DNA of 64,000 nucleotides, from positions 372,001 to 436,000 of the forward strand of contig JAKZHN010000007.1 in NCBI GenBank assembly GCA_037179335.1, given 5' to 3'. Under the pieces are notes generated by a model, which did no database searches, had not been told where the DNA came from, and saw only the letters and a program-made list of their open reading frames with translations. The DNA comes from Cyclaneusma minus. Lineage: Eukaryota; Ascomycota; Leotiomycetes; Marthamycetales; Marthamycetaceae. The first letter of the stretch is position 1. Each line of letters begins with the position of its first letter. This document shows positions 50,604 through 59,471 of the stretch, piece after piece. The translations under genes were made by a program, and so were the position numbers.

Positions 50604-51900
50604 ATGGCTAGGTACCCAATATCCCAATCTTCTTCCAGTATTTGTTGGCATACTCGGGCTGATATATTTCATCCAGCAATGACGGATACCTCTCTCCGTA
50701 CCCCACAACTCATCTAGTCTCTCCCGGTGGACCATCCCGCAACGAGGCATTTCCCGACCAAATATCTGCTCGCAGAGATGTCGTCGCCATTGCGCCTCAA
50801 TCATCTCTGACCTCGTTCTCCTCCGTGGCCGTTCCGGTTGACGTGGAGGTTTGTCCGTTCTACAAGCAAGATGGTGGTTTGTGTGGCAAGAAGTGCTCTG
50901 GCGTGAGTTCCTACCCTGTTATTGCTGTATTTGCAAGATTCCCGAGCTTTTTATTGCTGTGTGCGGAGTATATGAGTAACAACTAACAAAGCCTTTCTGG
51001 CGACAGCCAAGATGCTATCGCTCGATCACAGAGCACATCCGCCGAGCACATCCTGAGCACTCTATCTCCAATGTGCCCGGCAACAAGATTGGCTTCCAGC
51101 TCATCATCTCAAAGTGGCTGTCCGAACGCCCGCCCCCGCCGTCGAACTTCTACCAGAGCGGTACCACCCCAAACATGCGGCTTCCGATTCCCGCACCCCG
51201 CGTCTCTCAAGTTTCTCAAGCGCCTCTTTTGAACAACATGCAGCCTTCGTCAGCTACTGCAGCCGTCTACCAACCCTCTCAGCCGCGTCCTTCGAACAAC
51301 TTCCAGGCTTCGTCAGCTACTTCAGTCGTCTCTCAAGTCTCTCAACCGCCTACTTCGAACAACATCCAATCTTCGTCAGCTACTTCGGCCGTCTCTCAAG
51401 TCTCTCAAACGCCTACTTCGAACAACATCCAATCTTCGTCAGCTGCTTCAACCGCAACCTCAACCTCTGTTCAAGATCGCGCAACCCTCATGCACAACGA
51501 CTTCGATGCCTTCGAACGATCCAACCCGCCACTCAAGCTCGTCCTAGCTAGGTACCAAGCTGTGCGCACAGAGTTACAGCACGGTGAGGATATGGTGAGG
51601 GTTTCAGTGGACAAGTTGCAACCGGTCGCACCCTCGCTGCCTGATGCCGCGTTCATGCCAATCTGGCAAACCTACGTCAAGGAATTCTTGAACCCCTTGG
51701 AGGTCCAGCTTGCCATGTCGCCGGAGAAGAGACGTAGTTCGGATGGAGAGATCAGGGAGTGGCTTCTTTTTGTGACCAAGGGAATGCTGCAGCGCTTGGG
51801 ACAGGTACAGGAATCGATCAGATTCTTGGAAGACTACGATCGTTATGTTGAGGCTTTTCACAAGGAACTGTTCCCTGAGCTATACCCCGAAAGCCTTTAG
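50604..51900 (+). CDS. Family protein, copy 3: zinc-finger-like domain plus helical domain, 375 residues
   Basis: Exons 50,604-50,611 (8 bases, ATG GCT AG), 50,677-50,902 and 51,007-51,900. Intron 1 has CTGAT 15 bases before its AG; intron 2 runs GTGAGT..CTAAC..CAG. The frame agrees across both joins and has no other usable ATG. Residues 62-96 hold CPFYKQDGGLC, GKKC, then PRCYRSITEHIRRAHPEH: four Cys and three His arranged like a Cys/His zinc-binding finger, similar to a finger I recall from fungal genomes, so nucleic acid or protein binding is possible. Residues 144-228 are about four imperfect 20-residue repeats (SQVSQPPTSNNIQSSSATSA). Residues 254-375 are the shared helical domain (LKLVLARYQAVRTELQHGED .. 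EIREWLLFVTKGMLQRLGQV). Function unknown. Confidence 0.75.
51208..51455 (+). repeat. Four imperfect 60-base coding repeats
   Basis: In-frame tandem units of 60-63 bases within copy 3, centred on TCGAACAACATCCAATCTTC; the last two are nearly identical, which shows recent slippage or gene-internal duplication. Confidence 0.8.
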
Positions 51901-52244
51901 ATAGCATTTAAATAAAACGTTGCTGTCTTCAGTTTTTTATATAGATATGCAGAGTGACATAATAATTTCGTAATTTCAGCTCCGAAAACATTCTGTCAAA
52001 TATTATCAAAACGCCTGCGGAAACATTCGAACATCGGAAACGATGACTGGTGCGAATATTAGCAAGCTTACTGTGATGACGGTTTAGCTCCCCCACGAGG
52101 GTTCAGGACAGCTTGGGCCAATTAAGTCTGCGAATTATCTAGCGCCTGAAAGCGAAGCAGCTGACTCTATCCTGCTGCTCTCTCGGCGCCTCCAACAATT
52201 GCAATTTCTAAGCTTGGTTCTTGCTCTCTCGCAGAGTCTCAAAA
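51901..52244. other. Intergenic / promoter of copy 4
   Basis: The last 100 bases are C/T-rich like a leader. No other feature is seen. Confidence 0.4.
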
Positions 52245-52810
52245 ATGAACAGGTGAGTTCAATGTAATTTCCCCGTCATAGCCAGTCTCTCTAACCATCC
52301 GACTTTAGAAACGGAGATCACAGGGCTCTTCCCGAGGTCTCGGGCTCTGCTCCGAGCCTTACATCCCAGGGCATCATCAACGAGAGCCAAACTAGCACCG
52401 AGCAAGAACAAAGCGGCGCCGTCAATTCAGGCTCCGGCCCCGACCCCATCCCGTCCAACCTAGCTCGATACCATGCTGCCCAAGAACGTCTCAGCTACGC
52501 GGAACACATCTGCAACATGAGAATTACACAGATAGGCACGCCTTCTTTCCCGAATGAGGAGTCGCAGCGGGCTTGGGAGCGACGGATTGTGGAGGATGAA
52601 TGGTGGCTGGCGGTTTGGGAGCGCTGGCTGGCCGAAGAGCTGGCGCCCTTGGAGGAGTACCTCTCGGGATCAACACAGATGGACGTATCGGACGAGCTCT
52701 TGTTAGATTGGCTAGTCACTGCTACCCAAAGCTTTTCGGTGCGGGTCGAACAGATGGAGAGTACCAACCGCATCCTCGGGGCATACATCGAGCTCTTTGT
52801 CGGTCTCTAA
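52245..52810 (+). CDS. Family protein, copy 4, 169 residues
   Basis: Exon 1 is again 8 bases (52,245-52,252, ATG AAC AG). The intron 52,253-52,308 is 56 bases, the same length as in copy 1, with GTGAGT, CTAAC at 52,291-52,295 and TAG end. Exon 2 runs to TAA 52,808-52,810. Residues 1-50 are polar. Residues 52-165 are the shared domain: NLARYHAAQERLSYAEHI, then the Trp-rich segment AWERR..WWLAVWERWLAEEL, then VSDELLLDWLVTATQSFSVR ending ESTNRILGAYIELF. No signal peptide or known domain is seen. It is the shortest intact copy and is close to a minimal form of the family. Confidence 0.78.
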
Positions 52811-53170
52811 GGCGGCTGTCCTACCTCCATTAATACTGGCCCTACTGCCTCCCAAAAGCAAAAACAAGGCCCCAGCGCTTTCTACTACATCTTTACCTTG
52901 ATTCCTTGTAATTGTGACTTCAAAACAGTAAACTTGCATCAATATCTTGTATAAGAACAGAAATAGTAGATCAGTTCTCAATCACCGGCCCCCTGGAAAC
53001 TCCGGGTAATAAGCCATTACAATAGACATCCGAAATTCCACAATCAAATTGAGCTTTTCCCCAACCACGCTTGGTGGCTGCGAGTCATCACTTTGTGCTC
53101 TCAATATTTGCGCTTCCTGCCGTCCACAACCTCACACCTCACTTAGTCACCCCGACTTGCTGCAACTATC
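52811..53170. other. Intergenic between copies 4 and 5
   Basis: No supported gene is seen. Confidence 0.4.
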
Positions 53171-53171
53171 A

Positions 53172-53926
53172 CGGGTAAGTCCATTATTCCGAGCTACCGA
53201 TCTCTTACCATAGTCCCGCTAACAGTGAAACCCAGCGCTATCGCCCTCTTTCGCGCGACCAAAGCCCTATCATTCTCTCGAGAACGACGCAACGACACAC
53301 AACGAGATGACCCCGAACAAGGAGGAAGAAAGGGCCACCAAGATGGGCATGGCAGAGGAGGTGGCAGACCTATGCGAGGTGATGAAGGAAAACAAACAAG
53401 AGCGACACACCGTACAGATGGTCATGGGCAATCGAGTGGCGGCGTTTCATGAGAGGTCGAGGAAGATTTGGGAGAACCAGGGTAAGGAAGGTACGGATTA
53501 CAGGAACTACAGAACCCGAGGAAATGGAAAACAAACTGACATTGCTACAGAATCCAAGAATCAAGCTGTTCGCCCTCCGCTGCCAGTTCTCTTAGCCAAG
53601 TACCAGACCGCTAAAGCGGGTTTGCAACGCGCACAGGTGGTCAGGAACGCGTTGAGTGCGCAGATCAACGTATCGGCACTACCGCTCCTCCCCGATGACG
53701 AGTCTCTACAATCCTGGAATGCTTGGGTCGCAATAGACCTGGCACAATTGGAGGCACACCTTGCGAATCCGAGCGAGGAGCGCATTCCAGATGAGGACTT
53801 ACCAGAGTGATTAGACAACGTCGAGTTAAGCCTCTTAATGCGTTATGCTGATGTTGCGGAGTCCAATCGCCGCCTGAAGGTCGCAATCGACAGGATGAAC
53901 GGGCTACCCCCTAGCCCTCTGTAGCC
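53172..53926 (+). pseudogene. Family protein, copy 5 (start lost, premature stop)
   Basis: The splice pattern of the family is kept: a donor GTAAGT at 53,176, a branch CTAAC at 53,220-53,224 and CAG ending at about 53,237. In place of the expected ATG the first exon has ATC. The downstream frame is open through ATG 53,307 and the shared domain PVLLAKYQTAKAGLQRAQVV .. SLQSWNAWVAIDLAQLEAHL to TGA 53,808-53,810. That stop falls exactly where the other copies have the conserved Trp of D..L..WL, and the domain continues after it in the same frame (SLLMRYADVAESNRRLKVAI) to TAG at about 53,926. So a Trp codon became a stop. A truncated 167-residue protein from ATG 53,307 is possible. Confidence 0.7.
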
Positions 53927-54230
53927 CGCTTTAGCCACAGCTGAGAAAAATGTCGAAGGTGACACTGTGGGGAGTATGAAGATGACCGAAATTGGGGTTG
54001 AAGTCTGGTGATGGACGGCGGATATCAGCACGGGGCTGTATGTATGTAAATCTGAACCACTCTGCCTTTTTACCACAAACCCTTGCATGATATGTGATTC
54101 ATAGAAGCCAAAGAGTGACAAAATCAGCCTTGAATGACAGCATGTAAGGTCAAAGCAGATTAATTGCGTAAACTCAGCCCAAAGGGCCGCAAAGACAAAG
54201 ACACAAGCACAAACACCACCCCTCAACCCC
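53927..54230. other. 3' intergenic between copy 5 and the minus-strand small gene
   Basis: No gene is seen here. The two neighbouring genes converge on this stretch. Confidence 0.4.
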
Positions 54231-54722
54231 TCAGCCCCTCATCTCCCTCATCTTCCTCTCCGACTCCTCCACCATCTCCGCATACACCATCTCCGCCATC
54301 TCCTCCCTCTCCCTCTTCTCCCTCTCGACCTTCGCCTCCTCCGTCTCAAAAGCCAGTCCCGCCCACTGTAAGCGTACCACCCCACCCCTCACCCTCGTCG
54401 ACTCGTCCGGCATTTCTCGGTCCAAGCTCAGCTCCCCAAATCCCATCTCCTCTTCCTTGTCTGCTTTGGCTTGAGCCTCGGCCGCTTTGGCCGCAGCCTC
54501 CAGTTTCTTCTGTTGGCGCGCTTTGGTCTTGTTGGTGCCGGGGGCGGTTGGCAGGCTTGAGGGGTGCGCGGCGCGGTGCTTGGCGTCTTTGTGGGAGACT
54601 TTGGCTTGCTTGCGGTGGGTACGGTTGGTGGGCATGGTGGTGTTGGATTTGCTTCTGGAAACGGTGAGGAGATTGGTTAGCAGTGGATAAGGAGCAGAAT
54701 GGGAAGGCACTTACGAAGGCAT
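54231..54722 (-). CDS. Small charged protein, 143 residues, hypothetical
   Basis: On the minus strand exon 1 is 8 bases (54,722-54,715, ATG CCT TC). The intron 54,714-54,655 starts GTAAGT, contains CTAAC and ends CAG. Exon 2 runs to TGA at 54,233-54,231. The spliced N-terminus is MPSSKSNTTMPTNRTHRKQA. Residues 45-75 are Lys/Ala/Gln-rich (TKARQQKKLEAAAKAAEAQ), and residues 108-143 are a highly charged helix (EEAKVEREKREREEMAEMVY), probably a coiled coil. Unspliced reading of the longer frame would lose the short exon but keep the rest. No family recognised. It is divergent from the gene at 55,187; their shared upstream region holds the 19-base repeat array. Confidence 0.65.
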
Positions 54723-54865
54723 GATGGAGGTGGTGTCGGGGGAGTGCGGGGAGTTTGAAGTGGTTATTTGTTGATGGGAGAGGAGGAAGCGCGGCGTCGT
54801 GGATGTTTGTTGTAGATAGACGATTTTGAATGCGACGCGTTGCTAACGGTTGGCAATTTTTGTGT

Positions 54866-55035
54866 CAATTACTCAGAAATTCGTCAACTCTCAGATGTTC
54901 CAGAGTTACTTGAGATATCCCGAGTTACTTGGAAAATCCAGAATTACTTGGAATATCTAGAGTTACTTGTGATATTCAAAGTTACTTTAAAAACTCACAA
55001 TCATTTGGCTAAGTCGCAATTACTTGGAAAGCTCG
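54866..55035. repeat. Nine tandem 19-base units between two divergent genes
   Basis: Units start at 54,866, 54,885 (18 bases), 54,903, 54,922, 54,941, 54,960, 54,979, 54,998 and 55,017. Consensus about GAGTTACTTGGAAATATCCA. It is the same unit as inside the MITE at 2,933-3,027. There are no MITE ends here. Confidence 0.88.
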
Positions 55036-55186
55036 AAGTCTTCGACGCTTCGTTGACATATCCAAGCGCTTTCACCCATTTTCCCCGCAGCCACGCAAAC
55101 CAAAGGCTCTCCCTCGCATCTAACACGCACCAATCTCTCCCTACGACCACTCTCGACCTCAAATTTGCTTCTCAACAACCGCAACC

Positions 55187-55577
55187 ATGGCCAAGTAAGC
55201 TCCCAACCCACCCCAGTCTCAAAATCCTGCTGACAGTCGCAACCAGCAGCAAGAAAGCCACCGCACCCAAGCCCAGGTAAGCTCCCCGGCCCATTCTAGT
55301 CTCAGATTTCGCTGATGGCCGTAACAGGAGCAAGAAAACCCCCGCTGCCGTCGCTGCTTCCCGCGTCGAGAAAGCCCCTGAGCCCATCAGCGCCTCCCGG
55401 CGCGCCATTCTCGTCGACGCTGCCCAGAGGGCCTTGGCTCTGCTGGAAGAGACCGAGAAGAAGAAGGATGCCGAGGAGGCCGAGGCTGGAGATGGCGGTG
55501 TTCGGTACGAGATGGTGGAGACGGGCTTGAAGGGTGGTGGACGGGGAGAATGTGGTGGACACGAGAAAGTGGTTTGA
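55187..55577 (+). CDS. Small basic/Ala-rich protein, 95 residues, hypothetical
   Basis: Exons 55,187-55,194 (8 bases, ATG GCC AA), 55,247-55,276 (30 bases) and 55,328-55,577. Both introns begin GTAAGCTCCC and end CAG, with CTGAC or CTGAT branch sites. The protein starts MANSKKATAPKPRSKKTPAA and has an Ala/Glu-rich helical middle (ALALLEETEKKKDAEEAEAG). The second intron plus exon looks like a tandem copy of the first: both intron ends and the SKK-encoding exon start are repeated at a distance of about 82 bases. No known domain. A short basic N-terminus could suit nucleic acid binding, but this is only a guess. Confidence 0.65.
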
Positions 55578-56412
55578 GGGTTGAGAATGGCATATATAGC
55601 TGAGAATACCATCACGTTGCTCTCTCTTTCTTCGAAAGCATTGAAAACTTGTAATTCTTGTAATCATCGATGGTCAAGGTCTATATAGTCAGCCCGTTGT
55701 CTAAGCAGTAGAGAGATGCATCAGGGGAAAATGAACTATGAAGGTTCTTTTGGGCGACAAAAAACAAAAGTCCCAAAAAAGAGCAAAAAGAAAAAGAAAA
55801 CATCAGCGTGAACCTAACTTGAACCGAAACAAGCAGACAACCGTTTCACGCAATCCACTGGGGCGTAGGTACCATACAAGCGAACGCATCAACTTGCTGG
55901 GAGGCCGCACCATACTACCATTGCGCTAATCAAGCTACCCTGTTCATCAACTGATGCAAATCCTTCAGCAATTTGGAATTATGTACCACCCACTTTTTGA
56001 TTTTTGCCGCCGCCTTCCCATTCTCCCTTTCAGTGTGCCGCGCAACTGCCTGGACTTGTTTCTGTATTTTGTCTGCGCGCACCACACCAAACAATTCATT
56101 TTCAAATTACTGACAATTGAATCTATCTTTTCCTTCTGCTTGCCATTGCTTGATCAGCTCCTTGGCTGCTCAGCAGCTCAGGCTTTTGGCCAAAGCCTTC
56201 AGAATTGTCACTTTCTCCCTACGAATGCACTCAGTGACCCACAGATTACATATGATTTCCAATGCTCGTAAAATGGGCTTTACTTCGAGTCTTAGCGCTT
56301 TCGCGAAATTCGCTCTCCGTTCCATCTCGTCCACAAACGCGCAAACTACGCCTCCAACCTCCAACAAAATCCCCCTCTACAATCACAATCCCCGCCACAA
56401 CTTGCAGCTACA
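55578..56412. other. Intergenic; promoter of the gene at 56,413
   Basis: An A-rich, G-poor run lies at 55,755-55,805 (AAAAAACAAAAGTCCCAAAA). The last 100 bases are C-rich as in the other leaders. No gene is supported. Confidence 0.4.
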
Positions 56413-56754
56413 ATGGCCAGGTAAGCTCCCTAATCTCCCTCTTCCTTCCCATCCCTCTCAATCAGACTAACGCATCACCCCAGCCCCAAGAAGAACTTCC
56501 GCGCCCGCGTCACCACCCGCGTCACCGCCCGTCAGCGCGTCAACCTGACCGACACCGAGCAGCGCACCCTGGCAGCCATGGCTGAGGCCGAAGCCAGAGC
56601 CGCTGCCGAGAAGGCCGCTGCTGAGAAGGTGGCCGAAGAGACTTGGCAGAAGATGATGGCCGGCGAGCCAGCTCCGCCGAGGACCATGGTACCCGAGAGT
56701 GAAGCTGTGGAGGTGAAGCAGGAGAAGACGGCTTTTGAGAGGAAGGGGGAATAG
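56413..56754 (+). CDS. Small charged protein, 92 residues, hypothetical
   Basis: Exon 1 is 8 bases (56,413-56,420, ATG GCC AG). The intron 56,421-56,483 starts GTAAGCTCCC, like the introns at 55,195 and 55,277, has CTAAC 12 bases before its end and finishes CAG. Exon 2 runs to TAG 56,752-56,754. The protein starts MASPKKNFRARVTTRVTARQ, resembling the start of the gene at 55,187, then has an Ala/Glu/Lys helix (EAEARAAAEKAAAEKVAEET) and an acidic/basic tail. It is probably a distant relative of that gene. No family recognised. Confidence 0.65.
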
Positions 56755-57220
56755 TTGAAGGAGATGGATCCGGGTCACTTGGAGGTGAAGAAGAACCATG
56801 ATTTGGTTGTTGATGGAGATGTGGTGGTTGATATGTGAAGAAGGAGGTTGAGGGATGGGTGATGCTGTAATTCAGCAATAGAATTGCGTCTCCTGCATCA
56901 AGCGAAGGTACCTCAAAAGTGAAGCTCCTCTCAAAGAAGTAAACTCGATCTCGTACAAAATCCTAATCACGAAAGTAAAACTCCATCATCTATCCGCAGG
57001 GAAATTTGAAAGAGAAACGGCGGCCAAGAGACTGTGTGTATTTGTGCACACCACAACGCTGGAGCAAGTTTTTGACGGGATACAACTTTTGATTTTTCGA
57101 GTCGCAGCAATCTCGGACAGCACAGCAGGCATGGCAGACTTCGCCATTACAGATAGACAGCACCAGCAGCTGTGACTAGGATACTACCTTATGGGAGTCT
57201 GGTGAATGAGCTCAGCGGCA
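56755..57220. other. Intergenic, no supported gene
   Basis: Nothing recognisable is seen apart from the end of the preceding gene's 3' region. Confidence 0.4.
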
Positions 57221-57690
57221 CTGCAATGGCACTAGTGCGGCATCAGGGTTGCGCAACCTTGATGCGGCATTAGAATGGCATCAAGGCACCAGGGCACCAG
57301 GACACCAGGGCATAGTAATGGGCATTTGGCCTTAGTAGTAATAAGAATAACAGCCTTTACCTATCTAGGTAATAAAATTAATTAATATATAGAGTGAGAA
57401 ATCCATATCCTTGGCATAATCAATTCATTGTGCTATGCTGGCCACATTGTGCTATGCTGGCCACATAGCGCAATGGAACATTATTTACTTTGCTTTCCTC
57501 TATTTAATTAAAGGCTGCCAGTTCAAATCAGAAAAGGGCCCTGTATTTTTGCTTTTTTTAAATAGAGGAATACCCTGATGCCGTGATGCCGTCAAAATGC
57601 CGCCCAGGTGCCGCATTAAGAAAAAATGCGGCATTACTTTCTGGTACAGCACAAGGACCATAGTTTATTTTCGCCCGCATCAAGGCACTG
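57221..57690. repeat. Decayed repeat with palindrome and GGCATCA-type motifs
   Basis: The left part has many GGCATCA/GGCACCA motifs and a near-perfect 13-base-arm palindrome at 57,240-57,265 (GCATCAGGGTTGC and its inverse with one mismatch). The right part (57,575-57,640) has the inverse motifs TGATGCCG and TGCCGCAT. The middle is AT-rich with an inverted CCTCTATTTAA/TTAAATAGAGG pair. It looks like a worn non-autonomous DNA transposon, but no clean ends or target duplication were found. Confidence 0.5.
57426..57463. repeat. Perfect 19-base tandem duplication
   Basis: CATTGTGCTATGCTGGCCA occurs twice in a row with no mismatch. Confidence 0.95.
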
Positions 57691-58459
57691 CTACAGCACT
57701 ACGACCGATAAACTATCCTGCGTATGCACGGTAAGGTATTCTTTAAACGCACGGAAGAACTGAGAGAAGTTATTTTGAGGCAAGGAATGCGGATATTGCA
57801 GACACGCCTGACCCCAAGTGATACCATAACACCTTCTCGCAGTCCCCCAAAGCGTTGATTCGAACGACTTAAAGCGAAAATGCAGGTTACTATTATCAAC
57901 CCAAAGCGCGCCATGATGCGAGTCGACACAAGTACTCTCGCTCTCCATGTCGTGAAAATAAGCTCAGCGCATCAGGTGATGCGTTCGGAGATCCTGTATC
58001 ACCGGAGTCCGGAGACCCCGAGCCAGGCCCAGCTTTCGTTCGGTGAGCCAAAGAGGGGCATCGGACTAATTCACACCCATTCAGCTGGACCTTCTCACAC
58101 CGCATCCACAAATTCCTGGTAATCATCTTATGATTGGCCAGATATACGAGAACCAAGACTTCGACGTCCCAATCCAGCCATAGCGCAAATGACTCAGAAT
58201 CGATACAATCTGACCTTTCCTGAGCCAAGCTCTCGCCCACCGTCTCGAATCTGACTCTTTGTGTATATAATTCCCGATCCCGGCCTCCTCTCCTCTTCTC
58301 TTCCCCACACAATACCGATCACAAGTCTCCCCGCGCATCACCTTGTCTCCTCCGCAGCCCTCGAGGCCCAAGAACCGGCCTCACCCCTCCGCCCCCGCGT
58401 AACTCGTGCAACCGCACGATTCCCCTCCCGACATTCCCTTCAGATCCCCATCTCGAAGA
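57691..58459. other. Upstream region and probable promoter of the bZIP gene
   Basis: A TATA-like GTGTATATAATT lies at 58,261-58,272 and is followed by a long C/T-rich stretch to 58,460, as in leaders of fungal regulators. No other gene is supported. Confidence 0.45.
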
Positions 58460-59471
58460 ATGTCGTCCCTCTCCCTTGCCGTCTGCGAGTGCAAGCCAAG
58501 AATCGGCGCCTCAGATTACAGATCTGCGCCATGATCAATCTGCGCATCAATTCCAAAATCAATTTCAACAGAACTTCGATTTCGATTTTGCCTCTCTTAG
58601 CGCCTTTCCTTTGAACGATTTTATTTCGGGTGCGGGTGCGAACTTAAACGATTTTGACTTTGCGATCGACGGTGTCGGATCCGGTATCGCCGCGGGCGCT
58701 TTTGCTTTCGACAACGGCGCATCTTTGGAACTGGGCCAATTGGCGGATTTCGGAACCACGGGCGATTTGAACAATATCGCTCTTGATCCGTTGCTTTCTT
58801 TTGGCGATTTGGGTGCTGCGACGATGCTGGGGCGCTCTGGGAGTTCGAGTGGCGAAGATGTTGTGATGGGCGGCGGCGGCGGCGCTTCTGCTTATATTAC
58901 TGGTATGTCTCCCCTGCTCCCACAGCCCACCATTCATCACGAATCCATCAAGTCCGTCTTCAGCGTTTTGTGCCAAGTCTAACAAATGTCTCAAGAACAC
59001 TCCACAACCGCCACCTCCTCAACCCATACGAACTCTGTTTCACCGACGTCCTCGCACTCCCCATCTTCCTTCTTCGGCGCCCCGGAATACCTCCAAGTCA
59101 CCGAACCCCCGCACAACACTATCCTGCCACCCTTCTCCGCCTTCCAAGTCTCGCTCCCCACACCCTCCTCGTCTCACTCCCAACCACACTCCAATTCTCA
59201 ACCACAGTCCCACTCTTCCTCAGCACCAACACCAGTCCCTTCAACCCCAACAGCCGATGCCGATGCGCTGGCTCTCAAACGCAGCAAAAATACACTGGCA
59301 GCTCGCAAGAGTAGACAAAAGAGGCTGGATAGGATTGCTACATTGGAGAAGGCGTTGAAGAAGGCGGAAGAGGAACGTGAGGAGTGGAAGAGCAGGGCGT
59401 TAAGGTTGGAGGGGGAGGTTAAGATGTGGAGGAAAGTGAAGGGGAGTGAGAAGGAGGGGAAGGAGAAATGA
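58460..59471 (+). CDS. bZIP transcription factor, GCN4/CPC1-like
   Basis: The last exon (58,996-59,471) ends in a clear basic-leucine-zipper: ALKRSKNTLAARKSRQKRLD followed by heptad-spaced leucines (IATLEKALKKAEEEREEWKS). The sequence NTLAARKSRQK is typical of the GCN4/CpcA group that activates amino-acid biosynthesis genes on starvation. The intron 58,903-58,995 (GTATGT..CTAAC..AAG) joins in frame to the upstream exon, which encodes an acidic, Phe/Asp-rich activation-like segment (QNFDFDFASLSAFPLNDF). The 5' end is unresolved: that frame is open back beyond 58,270 but contains no ATG until 58,818. ATG 58,460 lies in another frame and would need an unusual intron (for example 58,489-58,600). 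Confidence 0.75.

Noticed and set aside
57460..57545. tRNA- or SINE-like A box (TAGCGCAATGG) and B-box-like GTTCAAATC
   Set aside because: The arms around the B-box-like sequence do not pair and no acceptor stem can be formed; two short motif matches are not enough.
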